A stretch of DNA of 64,000 nt from Saturnia japonica (GCA_033032175.1 CM065322.1:16492001-16556000); one strand, 5' to 3'; counted from the first letter of the stretch, positions 47,155-60,961 are shown. Notes: a model not told the origin generated them from the letters alone. Program-made: numbers and translations.

Positions 47155-47625
47155 GTAGCTGTCCCCCCGGCTTCGCTCAAGTGGACTACAGAATGCCTTC
47201 GATGGGGTACACGCGCGAAACATACTAAGCTATTTTGAAGATAAAAATGGTTAATGTGGGTGAACCTTAGAACATAAACATATGCTCTCGCTAACTTCTT
47301 TGTGGGTCTTTTTATTGTCTACAATTATGTACTACATAAATTTGATATATCTCTTATGGTTTAATCAGCGTAACTAATTCTTTTTCTAAAATAAAAGTAG
47401 CCTATGTTACTTCTTGTAATATCAGTTATCTACCAGTGAAAGTCCCATCAAAATCGGTCCACCCTTTTCGGAAATTACCGGGAACAAATAGACGGACAAT
47501 TTTTTTTTATGTTTTTTTTTTTGTTATAAGTATCGTATATACTTTCATATGCATTTAGTAAAAAGCTGTTATTTTGACATCACAAACAGACACTTCAATT
47601 TTATCAATTGTATAGATATACAGCA
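47155..47625 (-). repeat. Repeat family C, copy 4
   Basis: Reverse orientation of copies 2 and 3. It starts CCCCGGCTTCGCTCAAGTGG and ends CACAAACAGACACTTCAATT. Confidence 0.8.
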
Positions 47626-47879
47626 AAGTTAAATTCCAGTATATCAATATTCTTGAAAAAATATATCGACGATTATATGAAGTCACAAGCCGAGTTAAAT
47701 CTGTCTTGTTCAATATCACTCCATATTTGGAGACACGATTGACAACGTCGATTTCATTATAAAATTATAACTCATAACTAGACTCGGAGATAGATGCGAA
47801 TTGTCGCAAAAAGAACGTTCTATTCTCTTATAGTACCTTTTTTATAGTATATAGGCAAAATGACGGCTCTGCATAAATA

Positions 47880-47965
47880 TCTCTTCATATTATACTTGAA
47901 GGACCCGAACACACTGGCCGGAATATAGTTCCACAGGTTCACAGTACTGTATTGCGATCATACTA
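47880..47965 (-). pseudogene. Tiny Jockey/CR1-group LINE relic
   Basis: On the minus strand YSTVNLWNYIPASVFGSFKY followed by NMKR matches the extreme C-terminal pattern RTVxLWNSLPASVFPxxYNxxxFKRR of this LINE group. It is a fragment of under 100 bases. Confidence 0.55.
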
Positions 47966-48104
47966 TGCTGGCAGGTTCATAATTAAAAGTCTAAGAAATT
48001 GCCAGGTAAAGCTGTATAGCCCGGTAAAATTGTAAAAGCCATCAGCGGCTCTGTGTTTGGAGGTTATCAGTGTAGTCAGTTCTAAAAAAAAAGTCTCTTA
48101 CACC

Positions 48105-48195
48105 ATCTGTGTTTTTTATCTTTTTTTCTGACTGACTGTACTGTTAGCCATAGGGCCTGGAGCCTCAGACGGCTTTTACAGCTTCACCGTGACTT
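48105..48195 (+). repeat. Short repeat E
   Basis: TTTTTCTGACTGACTGTACT and TTTTACAGCTTCACCG recur in reverse complement at 52245-52345 and in part at 20045-20095. It is non-coding. Confidence 0.5.
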
Positions 48196-48516
48196 GGTGG
48201 GTCATCTGTGTTCCAGCAACTATGCTTTTTACCCGACTGCAAAAAACGAGGGTTATATTTTTCGAGCGTAAGTATGTATGTCTTTGGCATGCTCTGTAAC
48301 CTAAACGGCATGATGTATTTTAGCATACTAGGTGGCGTTAGATTCGTCTTAATTGTAGGAGTGACATAAGCTATATAATATTTAAGTATGACGTCTGAGA
48401 ATTATTAATTATATTTTTCTAGTCAAGTGTTTTTGTTGCAGTTGGGTTTTTTGTTTGATTTTTTAATAATTGAGTTTCTTTTTATCGATTTTTAGGTAAA
48501 TCATGCTAAAATGGAA

Positions 48517-48534
48517 CTCTCTCTCTCTCTCTCT
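48517..48534 (+). repeat. (CT)n microsatellite
   Basis: Nine CT units. Confidence 0.9.
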
Positions 48535-48756
48535 TGAGTCTGGCTGCTGGAATACAACAATAAGTTTTGGCAACAAATTTTCAATTTCAAAATTATAGAT
48601 AGCCACTTACGAAAATCCGCTAACATCATATTTCGTACTATGTCTAAAGCTCAACCGCCACAGTTTCCGACCACGTTACTACTGAGTAGCGGTGGCCGAT
48701 TATGAGATATACTTACTATTTTAATCATTCGATTAAGAAGATATCTCGATTATGGC

Positions 48757-48870
48757 CATTAGTAATTACTAATATTAGTAATATTTCTATTAGTACTAGA
48801 TTAGTACTAGTATTAGTATTAGTAAGTACGATTAGTAATAACTAATTTGATAGAATTAGTAATTATTACG
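48757..48870. repeat. Degenerate ATTAGTA tandem tract
   Basis: Irregular repetition of ATTAGTA/TACTAAT units, many palindromic. The flanking CATTCATAATCG motifs near 48990-49200 repeat four times as well. Confidence 0.6.
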
Positions 48871-49449
48871 ACCGAAGGGCTTTTTTTGTAATTGCTATAA
48901 ATAAAGAAATGTGTTTACGACTTTATTTTAGCTTCCCACTCAAAATTTTTGATATGTACCTACATATCTCAATTCTGTCATCAATGGTCATCATTCATAA
49001 TCACCCACCTCTGAATATACTTATAGGGCGCGATTAAGTAGTGTTTTGACTTTCTTAAGTGCCTTCTTAGGGCTTAAATTGAATAAATATTTTTTTTATT
49101 TTTTGATTATGAATGATCACTCATAATTGAAATAACTCGTTTATGTAAATCATTCATAATCGAATATCTCGATTATGTAAATCATTCATAATCGCCCACC
49201 TCTACTACTGAGTCCTTTATAACATCAAGTGCGAACTTGGTCATACTAAGCAATAAGAAAGTTTAACTCAGAAAAGCATGACTCAGTATCTATTTGGAGT
49301 ATTTGGCGGGATCCTACTTTGTCATGTTGTGTTTTAATTTTAATTTATAAACTTAAATTAATTGCCTCTACATTACGTAATATCTTGGTGACATTTTGCA
49401 TAATATAATTAGTTTAGTTATTGTTCTCAAGTGAAATGAATTAATTATA

Positions 49450-50940
49450 AATAATAGCAAAGAGCATAAATTTTAGCCTAGGAACGAACCCATGTAATTG
49501 ATAGTTATCGTTTCACCTTTCATCTGCAACATAGTTCTTATTTTTTATTTGTATAACACATTTTAACAGTTAACAAATAAACATTTTCATTGTAGAAAAA
49601 CGAAACAACTGTTAATGTGTTTCAGGCGATGGATTTCCAAAATGGAACGCCTGCGTCAATCAAAAACTCTCTAGACATTTTTAAAAAGGGAGCCACCATT
49701 TTGTATAAATATTTGCTTGAACAGTGACCCTTGAAGATTAAAAAATACCCTATTGACGTGATATTGGCATAATTGTGTATATGTAAATAAAAAGACTCAG
49801 TATGCTACCTTATTATAACGCTTTGTAACTTTTTACTAATAATAATTACCATGATAAACTCTAAGTATCCTATAATTGACAGCTCGTTTACCGAGACACC
49901 AGACACCCGATGTACCGTGCGAAAATGTCACCTAATTCATACCACAAATACGAAGGTAATTAGCACCCAAATCCAAGCCATCACGTTAAAAAAAATGATC
50001 CCTCGATCCGTTGTCTATGCCCGAACACCATATGAATACAGATAAAAGAAACCTGGCAACACAATAATTTCTTTAGCGGGATAAACAAAAACATCCTATT
50101 GTAATATAAAATTTGAATAACGAAAGGACTCGTCGGATAGGCGCTAATGATAGTGCAAGACTCGAAAAGAATCGGAAACAAATGTGGTAGGATGTGTTCG
50201 CGCATTCGATTAGCTTCTTTTAACACTTGTACCGTGTGATTGATATGCGTAATAATGTCTCCGTTTATGAATATTAATGAGGTTATTGTGCAGGTTGGTT
50301 GCAATAGAAAAAAAAGAGTTTTGTTTGTTTTTTTTTACGCGTCAACTTCCGTGCGAAATTCTTGTGCGCATGTCTCAGACTTTAATATGGGTTTCAGAAA
50401 AAATCTTTTTGTCTTTAACCTACTAACGGAAAAGTATTAAATAAAGCGAGTTTATTTTTTTGTGTGTCGATTTTTTGCTAAAAGTTGATAAGTAGCATTT
50501 TGTTACTTTTGACTTATTGAGGTTTAAATTTTTTACCCTTTATTAAAACAAGTATATGAGAGAAAAATAATTTATATTTTGTATTGTATTACTAACAGAT
50601 ATAGAAAAAGAGTACGTAATTAGTGCATTTTTAATAAATAGAATAATTTATTTAAATCGTACTTATCTTGTTTTGGCATTAAAATTGGCAAAAGTTAATC
50701 GGTTTTTTTTTATTTACTTGTTTTTGAATTTACAACATTTGTGTTAATTTTCCATAATTTCTTCATCTCGTCAAAAACAAACAAAATTTCTGTTACTTTT
50801 TTTTGAGGTATATCTTCATTTAAAAATTTTTTTGGTAGGTATTTAAAAATGAATTTTTAATATATAAAAAAGATCATCCCTTTTAAACGTGCCTGAGCAG
50901 AGTTTATTTTATTTTTATCGTACATAGGTTTAACTGTATA
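49450..50940. other. AT-rich non-coding stretch
   Basis: Short frames here (49851-50045, 49981-50304, 50240-50440) overlap one another on both strands and show no domain. I see no supported feature. Confidence 0.4.
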
Positions 50941-50947
50941 GTTAACC

Positions 50948-51222
50948 TGTTCTCACCTTTAAGTGAAGATGCGGTCCAAAATGTTGACACGCTAAGCTTA
51001 GTGGATAAACTGGCTTTCAAGTGACATTGGTGCTTGGCGACAGATTGTCAACTTGAGAGTGGTAGCTAGCCAAGCGGGTATTGGAAAATACCCTACCATC
51101 ATGCAATGATTTCTTCACGATGTTTTCCTTCACCGAAAGCTCAGGCTAATTGCACGGATTTGAACTCACGTTGATTGACGTCGAATCTGTACAGGCTACT
51201 ACTAAACCCATCATTGCTTAAA
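50948..51222 (-). mobile_element. tRNA-derived SINE (family 1), copy 2
   Basis: Same body as copy 1: TTGGTGCTTGGCGACAGATT, then AGGTAGCTAGCCAAGCGGG-like sequence and CACGATGTTTTCCTTCACCG. The tRNA-like head is at the 51180-51222 end. Confidence 0.75.
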
Positions 51223-51277
51223 TGAATTAATGGCTCATCGAAATCAATGGTTTATTTGGTATGGTAATTAGTTATTT

Positions 51278-51632
51278 CTAGCGATAGTCCTAAGGTCGAA
51301 ATTCGACCGGCCACTTTTTGATCATAGACTATTTTCTGTTTGACATTTGCAGTATGAACCTTAACAATGAATATTATTTACATCACTTGCTGTCACTTTT
51401 CATTGAGTGACAATGTCAATATTTTGGTGGGTCTAAGCTCAATAGCACTGGTCAGGTTAGGATTCGCAGTATTAATTTATTTAATTCAATATATTAGTAA
51501 CAGATATTATAGATAAATTTTAGCTTTATGCACTCCTTCTCCATATTAACTTTAACCATACCAAATCTCAGTCTTCCATGCACGCAATACGCTTAAAAAG
51601 GTACCGAAAGCTTTTGCATCATGTATTAATAT
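51278..51632 (-). repeat. Dispersed repeat family A, copy 5
   Basis: Full-length, reverse orientation. It lies only 55 bases from the SINE at 50948-51222. Confidence 0.85.
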
Positions 51633-52591
51633 AATATTATTACTCACTTTGTGTTCATATATTTTGTGACCTCTGTTCCAGTATTATTTAGCTTCATAAT
51701 TAGTTCTCATAACATGGGATCCTTTATCCACTGATGATCTCTTGATAAAAAAACATTTCCAAAACTTTTATTTTGTGGCTAATTATAATTAAAAAAGAAA
51801 CTTAGATTGACTTCAAAAAAACACGAGCACATGCCCGTCCGATTGTAATTTCTTTATTATATTTGATTAACCCTTCAAATTTCAGTCCGTAATTACAAAA
51901 CAGATGCAACTGTGATTAATTAATAGAAAAAAAAGTGTACGGGTTTGACCCACCTGCCAAAGAAACTCACTTTCGATAGAGTAAAAACAACTGCGTGGCC
52001 TCTCTGACCTAATCTCGTATGTAAATCGCAGAGTCATTGTCTTTTGTAGGTTTTTTACCGGCGGAAACGACGCGGCCGCGGGATTAGACGTTTTCTTAAT
52101 ATATTTTTTTTACCTCATCTATAGAACGAAGTAGATCGAAGAAATTTAATTTACTTTTGTATGCAAATCGGTATTTTTTACTGTGATACCTTTTCACGCA
52201 ATATTATGTTAGGTGATAAAGTGAGAAGACGGTGTGATATGCTTCGCAAAGTCCGGTGAAGCTGTAAAAGCCATCATTGGCTCTTTTTTGAGTAGGGCCC
52301 CCTCAGACTAACAGTATAGTCAGTCAGAAAATAAAAAAAGTGTGATATGCTTTTAGTTATGTGGCATTATTTCATGCAAATTTTATGTATTTTATTTTAA
52401 TTTCTCAGTTAAATGAATTTACAGTATTATCATTGACAATATTATGTTTATGTAAAAAAAGTAATAACAGTAGGTTTGGTTTTTGTATAATATTATGCGA
52501 TGTAATAATTTTTATTAATTAGTGTCTCCTTTATATTACGGTAATATGTTCAGATTATTAGGGTTTACATTTTATTATCGTTTATTGTTTT

Positions 52592-52745
52592 AGCGTTACT
52601 GCTACAATATCGCCTGATCTTAAGTGACGACATGGCCCAAGATGGTAACACGCTAAACCTCAAGTGGAAGACTGGCTCTCAAGAGCAGCTACCGGAACAC
52701 ACCTATATGTGCTTGTTGACAGATTATCAACTTGAGGATTGAAGT
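52592..52745 (-). mobile_element. tRNA-derived SINE (family 1), partial
   Basis: Only the 3' half: ATCGCCTGATCTTAAGTGAC, CTAAACCTCAAGTGG, CAGCTACCGGAACACAC. The tRNA-like head is missing. Confidence 0.7.
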
Positions 52746-52784
52746 TTATAATTTGTTAATATTTTAATTAATTAATCTTATATA

Positions 52785-52990
52785 TATATAATATAAAAAC
52801 CTCGTCTCACGGTGCTTTTGGTCGCACTCCTCCGAAACGGCTGGACCGATTTTCATGAAATTTTTTATGTATATTTAGTAGGTATGAGAATAAGCCGTAA
52901 AGCATATTTCATACCGCTAGGTGATTAGAATGTCGCTACCCACAATTTTTTTTTCTATTTTACGGGTGAAACCGAGAGGCACAGCAAGTA
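52785..52990 (+). repeat. Short dispersed repeat with family H-like end
   Basis: CCGAAACGGCTGGACCGATT and an ACGGGTGAAACCGAGAGGCACAG-like terminus are typical of short lepidopteran repeats. It has no partner of full length in this window. Confidence 0.45.
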
Positions 52991-53078
52991 ATTTATAGTA
53001 TAGCAAAATGAAATTTGTTCCTACCTGGTGTCTCGTGACACTTTTCTTTTTATTTGTTTTAACATAATAAAGCATACC

Positions 53079-53427
53079 AGCGATCGCCCGATGATCGAAA
53101 TTCGAGCAGCGACTTATTAATCATAGACAATTTTGTTTTTGACATTTGCAGTATGAACCTAAACAATGAGTATTAAATCACTTGCTGTCACTTTTCAATG
53201 AGTGATAATGTCAATATTATGGGGGTCTAAGTTCAATGGCACTGGTCAGTTTAGGGTTCGCAGTATTAATTTATTTTATTTAATATATTAGTAACAGATA
53301 TTATAGATAAATTTTAGCTTTCTGCACTCCTTCTCCATATAAACTTTAACCATGCCAAATCTCACAGACTCCCGTGCACGCAATACGCTTAAAAAGGGGT
53401 AGAAAGCTTTTGCTTCACGTATTAATA
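53079..53427 (-). repeat. Dispersed repeat family A, copy 6
   Basis: Full-length, reverse orientation, from CGATCGCCCGATGATCG to GCTTCACGTATTAATA. Confidence 0.85.
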
Positions 53428-53992
53428 ATAGATTATGAATGACAAATGTCAGATGTCACCTCTAATGTTTTCATAAACTAACTCAATGCTATTAAAAGAA
53501 TTTTACCTCCTAAAAGATTTCATAAAATAAAATAAACTAGCTAACCCTTAGATGTTGTTCCCTCTCACGATTTGTGTTCTTGATAACTTATTCAAGACTG
53601 TAATAAACGAAATAAGATCTACGCATATCCATTCTGTGAAATTTGTCTGATTCCAAAAAGTTTTTGCTACAATTTTCAATTTTCTTGGTAACTACTGAAA
53701 TTTTACTTTTCCTGAAAACCTTACACGGAGGATTACTAACATAAAAAAGAAAAACCTTAAAACCATATCGGTCCAGCATTTCTCAAGTTATGCGATTATC
53801 AACGAAAAGCATTCAGTTTTTGTATAAGTAGATATAGAATTCTAAATACGAATTTTCAAGTCACACAACCTTCAGAGGCTAACTTCATGTAGCCGTTTTA
53901 CACCATTTTTACCTCTTTAATGGTCAAATAAAAAAACATTCTTTGCACATACCTATGTTAACTTTATTATTTATATATTATTTTGACAGACC

Positions 53993-54190
53993 TCGTGGCG
54001 CAGTTGTAGCCTTATTATTGTGCTGAGAGGTCGCTGGTTCGGTCCCCTCACATGACTGACTTTTATGTTAAGAGCATAATTGTCAATTATGTATAACTAT
54101 TTATATGTGTATATCAGTTGTCTGATACCATAGTACAAGGTTTTCTTTGTTTGGAATTAAATGCAGTGTGTGAAAATTATATCCCCATAT
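53993..54190 (+). mobile_element. tRNA-derived SINE (family 2), copy at 54 kb
   Basis: CCTCGTGGCGCAGTTGTAGC (A box), GCTGGTTCGGTCCCC (B box), then the same body as at 14682 with ACCATAGTACAAGGTTTTCT. Confidence 0.75.
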
Positions 54191-54400
54191 TTATTTATTT
54201 CATTATTATTTCTTACTAACATACAAACTAAGTGTTTATAATATAAGATTACACAATAGAAGAGGAATCGATAATAGATATATAAGGTAATTATTCTAAT
54301 CTTACAATAGATGATTCTATCACATAGTAGGTACTATTTTCCTCCGTAGACCAACAGTATAATCTCACATTTATGGTATTATGTAAATGTACAAACGTAC

Positions 54401-54488
54401 CGATATTGAAGAATGTGAGTGACAACATAAACACAAAGGCGGCTAACGGGTTGACCCACGTTCGCGGTGACTGACAGATGGCGCGCAT
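54401..54488 (-). other. Candidate coding exon (possible 5' exon of nab)
   Basis: A GC-richer island in AT-rich sequence. Reading from an ATG at 54488, 29 codons end with a consensus-like donor (G|GTACGT at 54401/54400) in phase 1, the phase required to join the nab exon at 40776. The peptide starts MRAICQSPRTW and then has a hydrophobic stretch ending FFNI, which is odd for a nuclear corepressor. No conserved motif supports it. It could equally be chance or an exon of another gene. Confidence 0.2.
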
Positions 54489-54539
54489 CGAGGCCGGTGC
54501 GGCGAAGCGGTAGGGATGACACACACAAATAAACACAGT

Positions 54540-56825
54540 TTGTATATCCTTTCTGATTTAATCAAGGCTCTTAATTTTTATTTTACCTTTCCTTACGTTA
54601 AATCGAAATATTGTAGAAAGAATCTATGAAAAACGTAAAATAAAATATAAAAAATACTATGTACTTATATACGCAAGCAAGAATTTATCTAATACTAGTG
54701 GGCAATTCTTACATAAATGTAAATAAATAAATATATAATTGGTTTCTTGGAAAACGGCTCAAATGATTTGGATAGAATTTTGTATTTAGATTTACATTCC
54801 AAATTTAACTAGATAGGTGTTTTTTTCTTTTTTTAGGATAACGAGCACGACTTTTTTATCCTGTGTGCGACAATATGATGAAGTTAGCCATCGCTAATAG
54901 TAACGTTAAATCATTTAACTGACTTTTTTATTGTGTAAAATTATTATAACGGTGTATATATTAATAATAACTATTTAATAAAAACTATTTTTAATTTAAT
55001 TTAATTTTAATAATAAAGTTTTGTTTCTATACGCTGTTAAATTATTTCACTTAATTAAAAAAGTCAGGAAAACGAACTCAGAGTATTATCATTGACGGCT
55101 AATTTCATAATGTCACACTTCCGTCACATGTTACGTGCGCAGCTCTCAGTTTTACCCTTTTTTAAACGCGACAAAAAAAGTTTACCTAAATAAAAGCTTT
55201 AAAATAAAAAAATTACATTCCTTTTAAGCAAAGTATTTATTTTGTAACAACCTATCTAAAGTGTTCAAATTTTACATTACGACAATATGTAAAATATTTT
55301 ACGTCTTTGCTTATTTTTTTTTTTTTACTTCAACCTCTATTAATTCTTGTAAGAAACTGTGGACAGTGAAATAGACAATCGAAAATACCTTATGCTTAAC
55401 TTAAGTTCAGTGCTTTACCAAATATTCAGGAGCTAAGTTATGTTTTTGGACCATATCAAACAACACTGTTTCTGATAGTCACGGTAGAGGTTCTTTCACA
55501 GTGTACGTGTTAAATAAGATAAATAAATAACTTTCAATTCAAAATGTTGACTAATATTCATCACAGCCCTAACCCGACATAATATTCCAACCCGACCGCA
55601 GCCGGAGGTGGTCGAAAAAACCCACGATAATAATTTCCATACACTTTTTTACCCCCTTTAACCCATAAAAACTGTTACGTAGGTGAGGTGCTAACTACCG
55701 AACCCTCAGGACGCCCGAAGGTAACAATTAGACATTCGCATGATAATAGGGACATGTGTAAAAGTTTTAAGTGGCGCTTCGGGGTAAATGCAGTTTGTGG
55801 CTATTCAATTTAGTAAGTTATTTTAATATTTTGAACAGCCTAAGAGGAAACGTGGTCAGTATGATATTTTAAAAGAAATCTATTGCTGTCGCGCTTTGCC
55901 CAAACGATTGGATAGTTGCCAGAGAGACAACTGCAGTTCGGACTGATTTGATTTTAATGCAATGCCTTACTCAATTTACGTGATTTCCAATCTTTACAAT
56001 AGCCCCGGGGCATTTATGAGATTGTATTCAGTATGATGAAATTATTACGTTGAAAGTAAAAATCGTTACAGTGAGTCAACTTTAGGAAATAAACATATGC
56101 CATCGTGGACCTTCTCTAGGCTTTTTGAAGAACTACAATTCTTTAGAACATTATTTTGAGGTATCTCGTAAGGTTTAGCTAGCGTAAACCATGTAAGCGC
56201 CCAAAAATCGTTGTTTGATGACTTCATTACAAATACTTCAATTTTCTGAACTATACAAAAACTTGATTAGAATGTAATGACAGACAGCCAGCGGGAAGCG
56301 TCTGCATTTTATACTATGTATAGAACAGAATAGACTGATCATATACCATGTATGATTAATGCAGTGTGTACATGCTGATGCATCTCCCAAAAAGTAATAC
56401 ACATAGTATACGAGAAATAACATTCAAAACTTATAATTACTTACAATTCAGGTTATTTAATTTTTATTTAAAAAGAATATTTCTAATTCATTTTGTAAAC
56501 AATACAGAAAAAACTTAACCTCACTTTTAATTAGCTTCGACAAAAACGCCATTACAAAATACAAAAAAAAAACGCTGGAATCTATATAGCTCTCTAATCT
56601 ATGGTGGTGTTTTTATAACAACACCTGTAATTGAGGGACCGGTATGGGAGGAACGAGTAAAATATAATAATCAATTGTTGGAATCTTTTTCCCATACTAA
56701 AATATATTTTTTATTTCAATAAAAGTGCGCTAATGAAAGTATAGTTTTTTTCGAACTCCGAATATTTTTTATTTCATAAATAACCAGTGTCCTAAATAAT
56801 GTCGCTTTGTCTACAATCTAAAATA
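54540..56825. other. AT-rich non-coding stretch
   Basis: No gene seen. A weak reverse copy of repeat B lies at 54735-54835. The segment 55560-55640 is GC-richer but has no open frame of note. Confidence 0.4.
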
Positions 56826-56827
56826 AA

Positions 56828-57110
56828 GACTGCTTCATTAGCCCAGTGGTCCGAAGCGCGGCTGCTATGTTCGAGATCATGGGTTCAATTCCCAGGTCGA
56901 GCAAAGTGTTATTGTGTTTTTCTATGAAATTCTCACTAGCAATTCGGAGTTTGACTTTGTGCCCGATTAATGTCAATAGGCTCGCCCGCTATTACATGGG
57001 ACCTAAAAACATACCCGGTGAACTGTGGGTAGGTACTTATACATTAAGTACACCTCTGCCTATCCCTTCGGGGATACAGCATCGTAATTTGTTTTTAACC
57101 CATAAAAAGA
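56828..57110 (+). mobile_element. tRNA-derived SINE (family 3)
   Basis: TTAGCCCAGTGGTCCGAAGC (A box) and GGGTTCAATTCCCAGGTCG (B box) are followed by a body with AGCAAAGTGTTATTGTG, TGTGCCCGATTAATGTCAAT, AGGCTCGCCCGCTATTACAT, GTGGGTAGGTACTTATACAT and CTATCCCTTCGGGGATAC. This body is a recurrent lepidopteran SINE in my experience. The 107-codon frame across it is fortuitous. Confidence 0.8.
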
Positions 57111-57199
57111 TGGAGGTTATTCGATTCGAATGTGTATATTTGTTTTTTTTTATGGATGTTCAGCCATAACTTTGTTCATTAACCGATTTAGATGATTCC

Positions 57200-60100
57200 C
57201 TTTTTGTTTGATAGGGAGTACCTACCTTAAAGGTGGTCCTATTTTAATTTAATTGGCATTGGACCTTCAACTTGATACACAAGAGAACTTCATAATTGTC
57301 TTGTTCCTTTTTATTTGTTTGAACGCGAATCTCTGAAACTGCCGGTTATATTTGAAAAAAAAAAACTTTTTGCATTTCATAACCTACTTATCAACGAAGG
57401 TTATGGAGTTATATTACTTTATACTATGACTGTAAAGAGTGGAGTAGTAACAATAAACGCCAAGCAATGTGAAAACCCGTTAGAACCAAGTTAGAATAAC
57501 AACGATACGTGTGCGATTGGTCCCGAGTCGCGACGCCTTGCCGCGTTGGAGATTTGGAAGAATAAGTGAATAAATAAGGTAAAGCTTATGAAACCGTGAG
57601 TAATTTATTTAAACTTATAGTATATAATAAAATAATTTGTCATTAATATATTTTACAATACTTTAAGTATTCGTATAATCCAATTATTTCATTTTGCCCT
57701 CAATAAACAAGGTTTTTATGACGTTGAGAGAACACTAATAAATTATTTCTATTCACTTCATGTTAAATGTTTTTATCTGCTTTATGTCGCATTTATATTT
57801 CCTTAAATAGGATAGAATACAATTAACATAACTGTAAATCTATTAAATCCAAAAGCAGATATTTTTTAAACTGTAACGCCGTACAAGGCCCACCTTTACA
57901 ATTTTAAATCGAGATAATCCGATATCAAAGCCATTTATTATTCATTCCTTAGCAATAACTCTTTTTTTCAATCGACAACTGTCCACTCGCGCCCCCATTT
58001 AATTTTTTTATCCGACCTTTATACGCTCTTTTTTCTCTATAGTCATATTTGACGTTCTCACGGAAGAGGCTGAATGGACTGGTGTCGGAGGAGGACTTTT
58101 TCGGTTTAAAAAAAAACACGGAAGGGTTGCCAGTATTAAAAATAATTATTAGTTTGTTTTCACTGCCCCGTAAGGTGCTCTCTGTGGGAATAAATGACCC
58201 CTTTAATGTTTTGATTTTTTAAACATCCGGGAAGATGTTTTAGGATTAATGAGAGGACGTGATGGACAAAAAGCATTAGAATCGTTACTGGACCACGAGT
58301 GTAGGGTTGCTCAGAGTCTGTATTTTCTTTGTAAAGGGGTTGAATCCTTTACAAATAGGGAACTATTGTTACAAATTCTTATTCAGTTTAACGGTCAGGG
58401 TTGAGAGTCTATAAGGAAAGAACAAAGATAGACCTTTAAATAAAGACGCTAAGATATTGATGAAATGAAAATAATTTCATTGATTAAGCATATACTTTAT
58501 GAAATAGTCTAGAAATTTACGGTATTACTTATAAAAACCTGTAAAAATTTAAACACCGATTAATTACTTCTCTCGTTGTCTAATCGATGCTGTTACAAAA
58601 ATCAGAGTTAAAGATAAACATTGCTTATCTTAATCAAAGTTTATAAATTAGACCAATAGTGTAATAATTTTTAGGCTGTACACGACTGGGACTCGACCAC
58701 CATTGACGTGGCCATGAACCCGACATAGTATCAGTTTCCTTTAGTTTGTCGCATTTCTCAATCACCATTCTATGATAGTACTGATAAGCTTGCAGTTGCA
58801 GGTCAGCATGACAGTGACCATCCGTTATAGATTGCCGATCTATTGGTGGTCGCTGTTCGTTTTTACATAATTTGACACAGTTCCATACCTTCCTATAATT
58901 TCATCTAAATTTCAACCTTGTTCTGCATTCGAATTGTTTGTATCCCATAAACCTGACTTTCAAACTTCGCAACCATCCACAAATATATAGAATCTGTATC
59001 CTAGTTTTATAGAATCACCCGCAAGTTTTTGAATTGCCAGTAATATTTTCCTGCTAGAGCCAACGCAGTACATCTATATCAGAATTATAGTATTCATTAT
59101 TAGACGAAAAACACAACCCAGTGCTAGAAACGGCCAGGAATTCCAAGGTTTTTTTTTCGATGCAAAAACATTAGGATTTATCTTTTTTTTTGGTGTAGCG
59201 CTTTTTCACTTCTATAGATTTATAAAGCAATTTTAAGAAGTAGTAATCTACGTAAGAAAGCTATTTCTGGTTTTTCTGTAAAATAAATATTAATAAAATA
59301 TAATTAATGTATTAGCACATCTGAAAAAAAAAATTGGTTTTATAGATTGAATTATCATTTTACTACATTTCACTTATGGTCCAAGGACATCAAATAAATT
59401 AATAGTGACATTTCTATTTATTATATATACTACCTTATATACTTTATGAGCATTGTAATAATTGTTTTTTCAAATGGCACGGCATGGGAATGAAAAATAT
59501 ATCAATCTAAATGAAGAAATTTGAAATGTAGCAAAAATCATTTCGATATATGTATATTATATTAAACAACTTTCAATAACCGTGAAAATCGAACTCGGAA
59601 CTCTTGACGTACCGTCGCAGGTACAATAACCGCTAATAAATTTTAAGTCTCAAAAAGCAAGAAAAGGGTTACAACTTTCAATTTCTCCTAATTAATTAAC
59701 GTTCAAAGCATATGTTTTGACTTGTTTTTCACGCTTTCTAGAAATTTTATAAGCATCGTAATAAATTGTACGTCGCGTCGCCAACAGACGCACCACCTGT
59801 TGTCCGGTTCGAGAACAAATGTTCCCCGGCGCAGCGTAAGATTTGTTTTATTTCTTTTTAATTGTCCTATCGGTTTTGGGGTCTGAACTTTTTAAGGGTT
59901 AAGTGATTTTATTGAATCGGAAGTGACATGTGTCGTCATTATATTTAATTTTATTTTTACTATTGCAACACTTTGATGGTAGGATTTGTTTTTTATTACA
60001 TTTTTTTCTATTAATTTCGAATTGAAGTTGTCGATCTAAATTATTTAACATCCTGTTGTTTTGTTTGTTAGTTTGGTTAACCTTTTTATAGCTTTAGGTA

Positions 60101-60950
60101 TAGTTTATTAGTATAATTACAGATAAATACCGGGAATTAAGTTATATGTGTGAATGGCCATTTGAGTACGGTTAACTTACATTAATTGCTAATGTATTAA
60201 AATGTAACACTGAATAAAAGATGAGATCTAATATGCAGTACAAAAATTAAAAGCCACGTTTAAATTTAATATGGAATTAGAATTAAATTACCTCAACCAG
60301 TAGTTTTAAACTTTATCACCTGTCCACCCAAAATCAATTTAGATTCATATTATTGATATGCCCATTCTGTTAGGTCAACGAACTTACCGAAAACGTATTT
60401 ATGAAAATTTATACTAAATTCAATTCTATTACATTGAATGATGTCTCATTTAAACAAAAAAACGTGAGGTAAACACATATTTACAGAGATACATCCAGGA
60501 AATTTTTACGGAGGACAAAATGTCTAAGGCACTTTGCGTAGATGCCTTTTCATTCTGAAAAAAAAAGACACTACAAACTAAATACGGTGACACTGTTGGA
60601 AAGATCGATGATTAAATACACTCTAAGGGTCAAATAGGGTCAGCTCGTCTCATCTGTCGGCGATCCACATTTACTTATCAATAAGTATCTGACGTCAAAG
60701 GGGGCAATAATCAAATCAACTTAAAATTGACTTAACAACCAACGGTAATTGCTGGCTCAAACTATGACCCCAGAACCCTAATATATCTTAGCCGCTCTAA
60801 CTTTTTTACAAACTTATGTATCTGAGGAAAAATTCGAACGATCTATCCGTCAGCAGACATAAAAAAGTTATAAATATACATTCCAGTCATTCCTCGGTTT
60901 TCATTTTTATTATATCGTAGCACGGCAAATTAACGGACCTTTTTTATTCT
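57200..60950. other. AT-rich non-coding stretch
   Basis: No coding exon recognised. Small GC-rich patches (57490-57550, 59775-59840) could be conserved non-coding elements or repeat pieces. The segment 58780-58850 resembles 63200-63270 around CAGCATGACAGTGACC / GGCATGACAGCAGCGACC. Confidence 0.35.
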
Positions 60951-60961
60951 TATAGGTTAAG

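Noticed and set aside
56828..56900. Possible tRNA gene
   Set aside because: It is the tRNA-like head of a SINE whose body follows directly.
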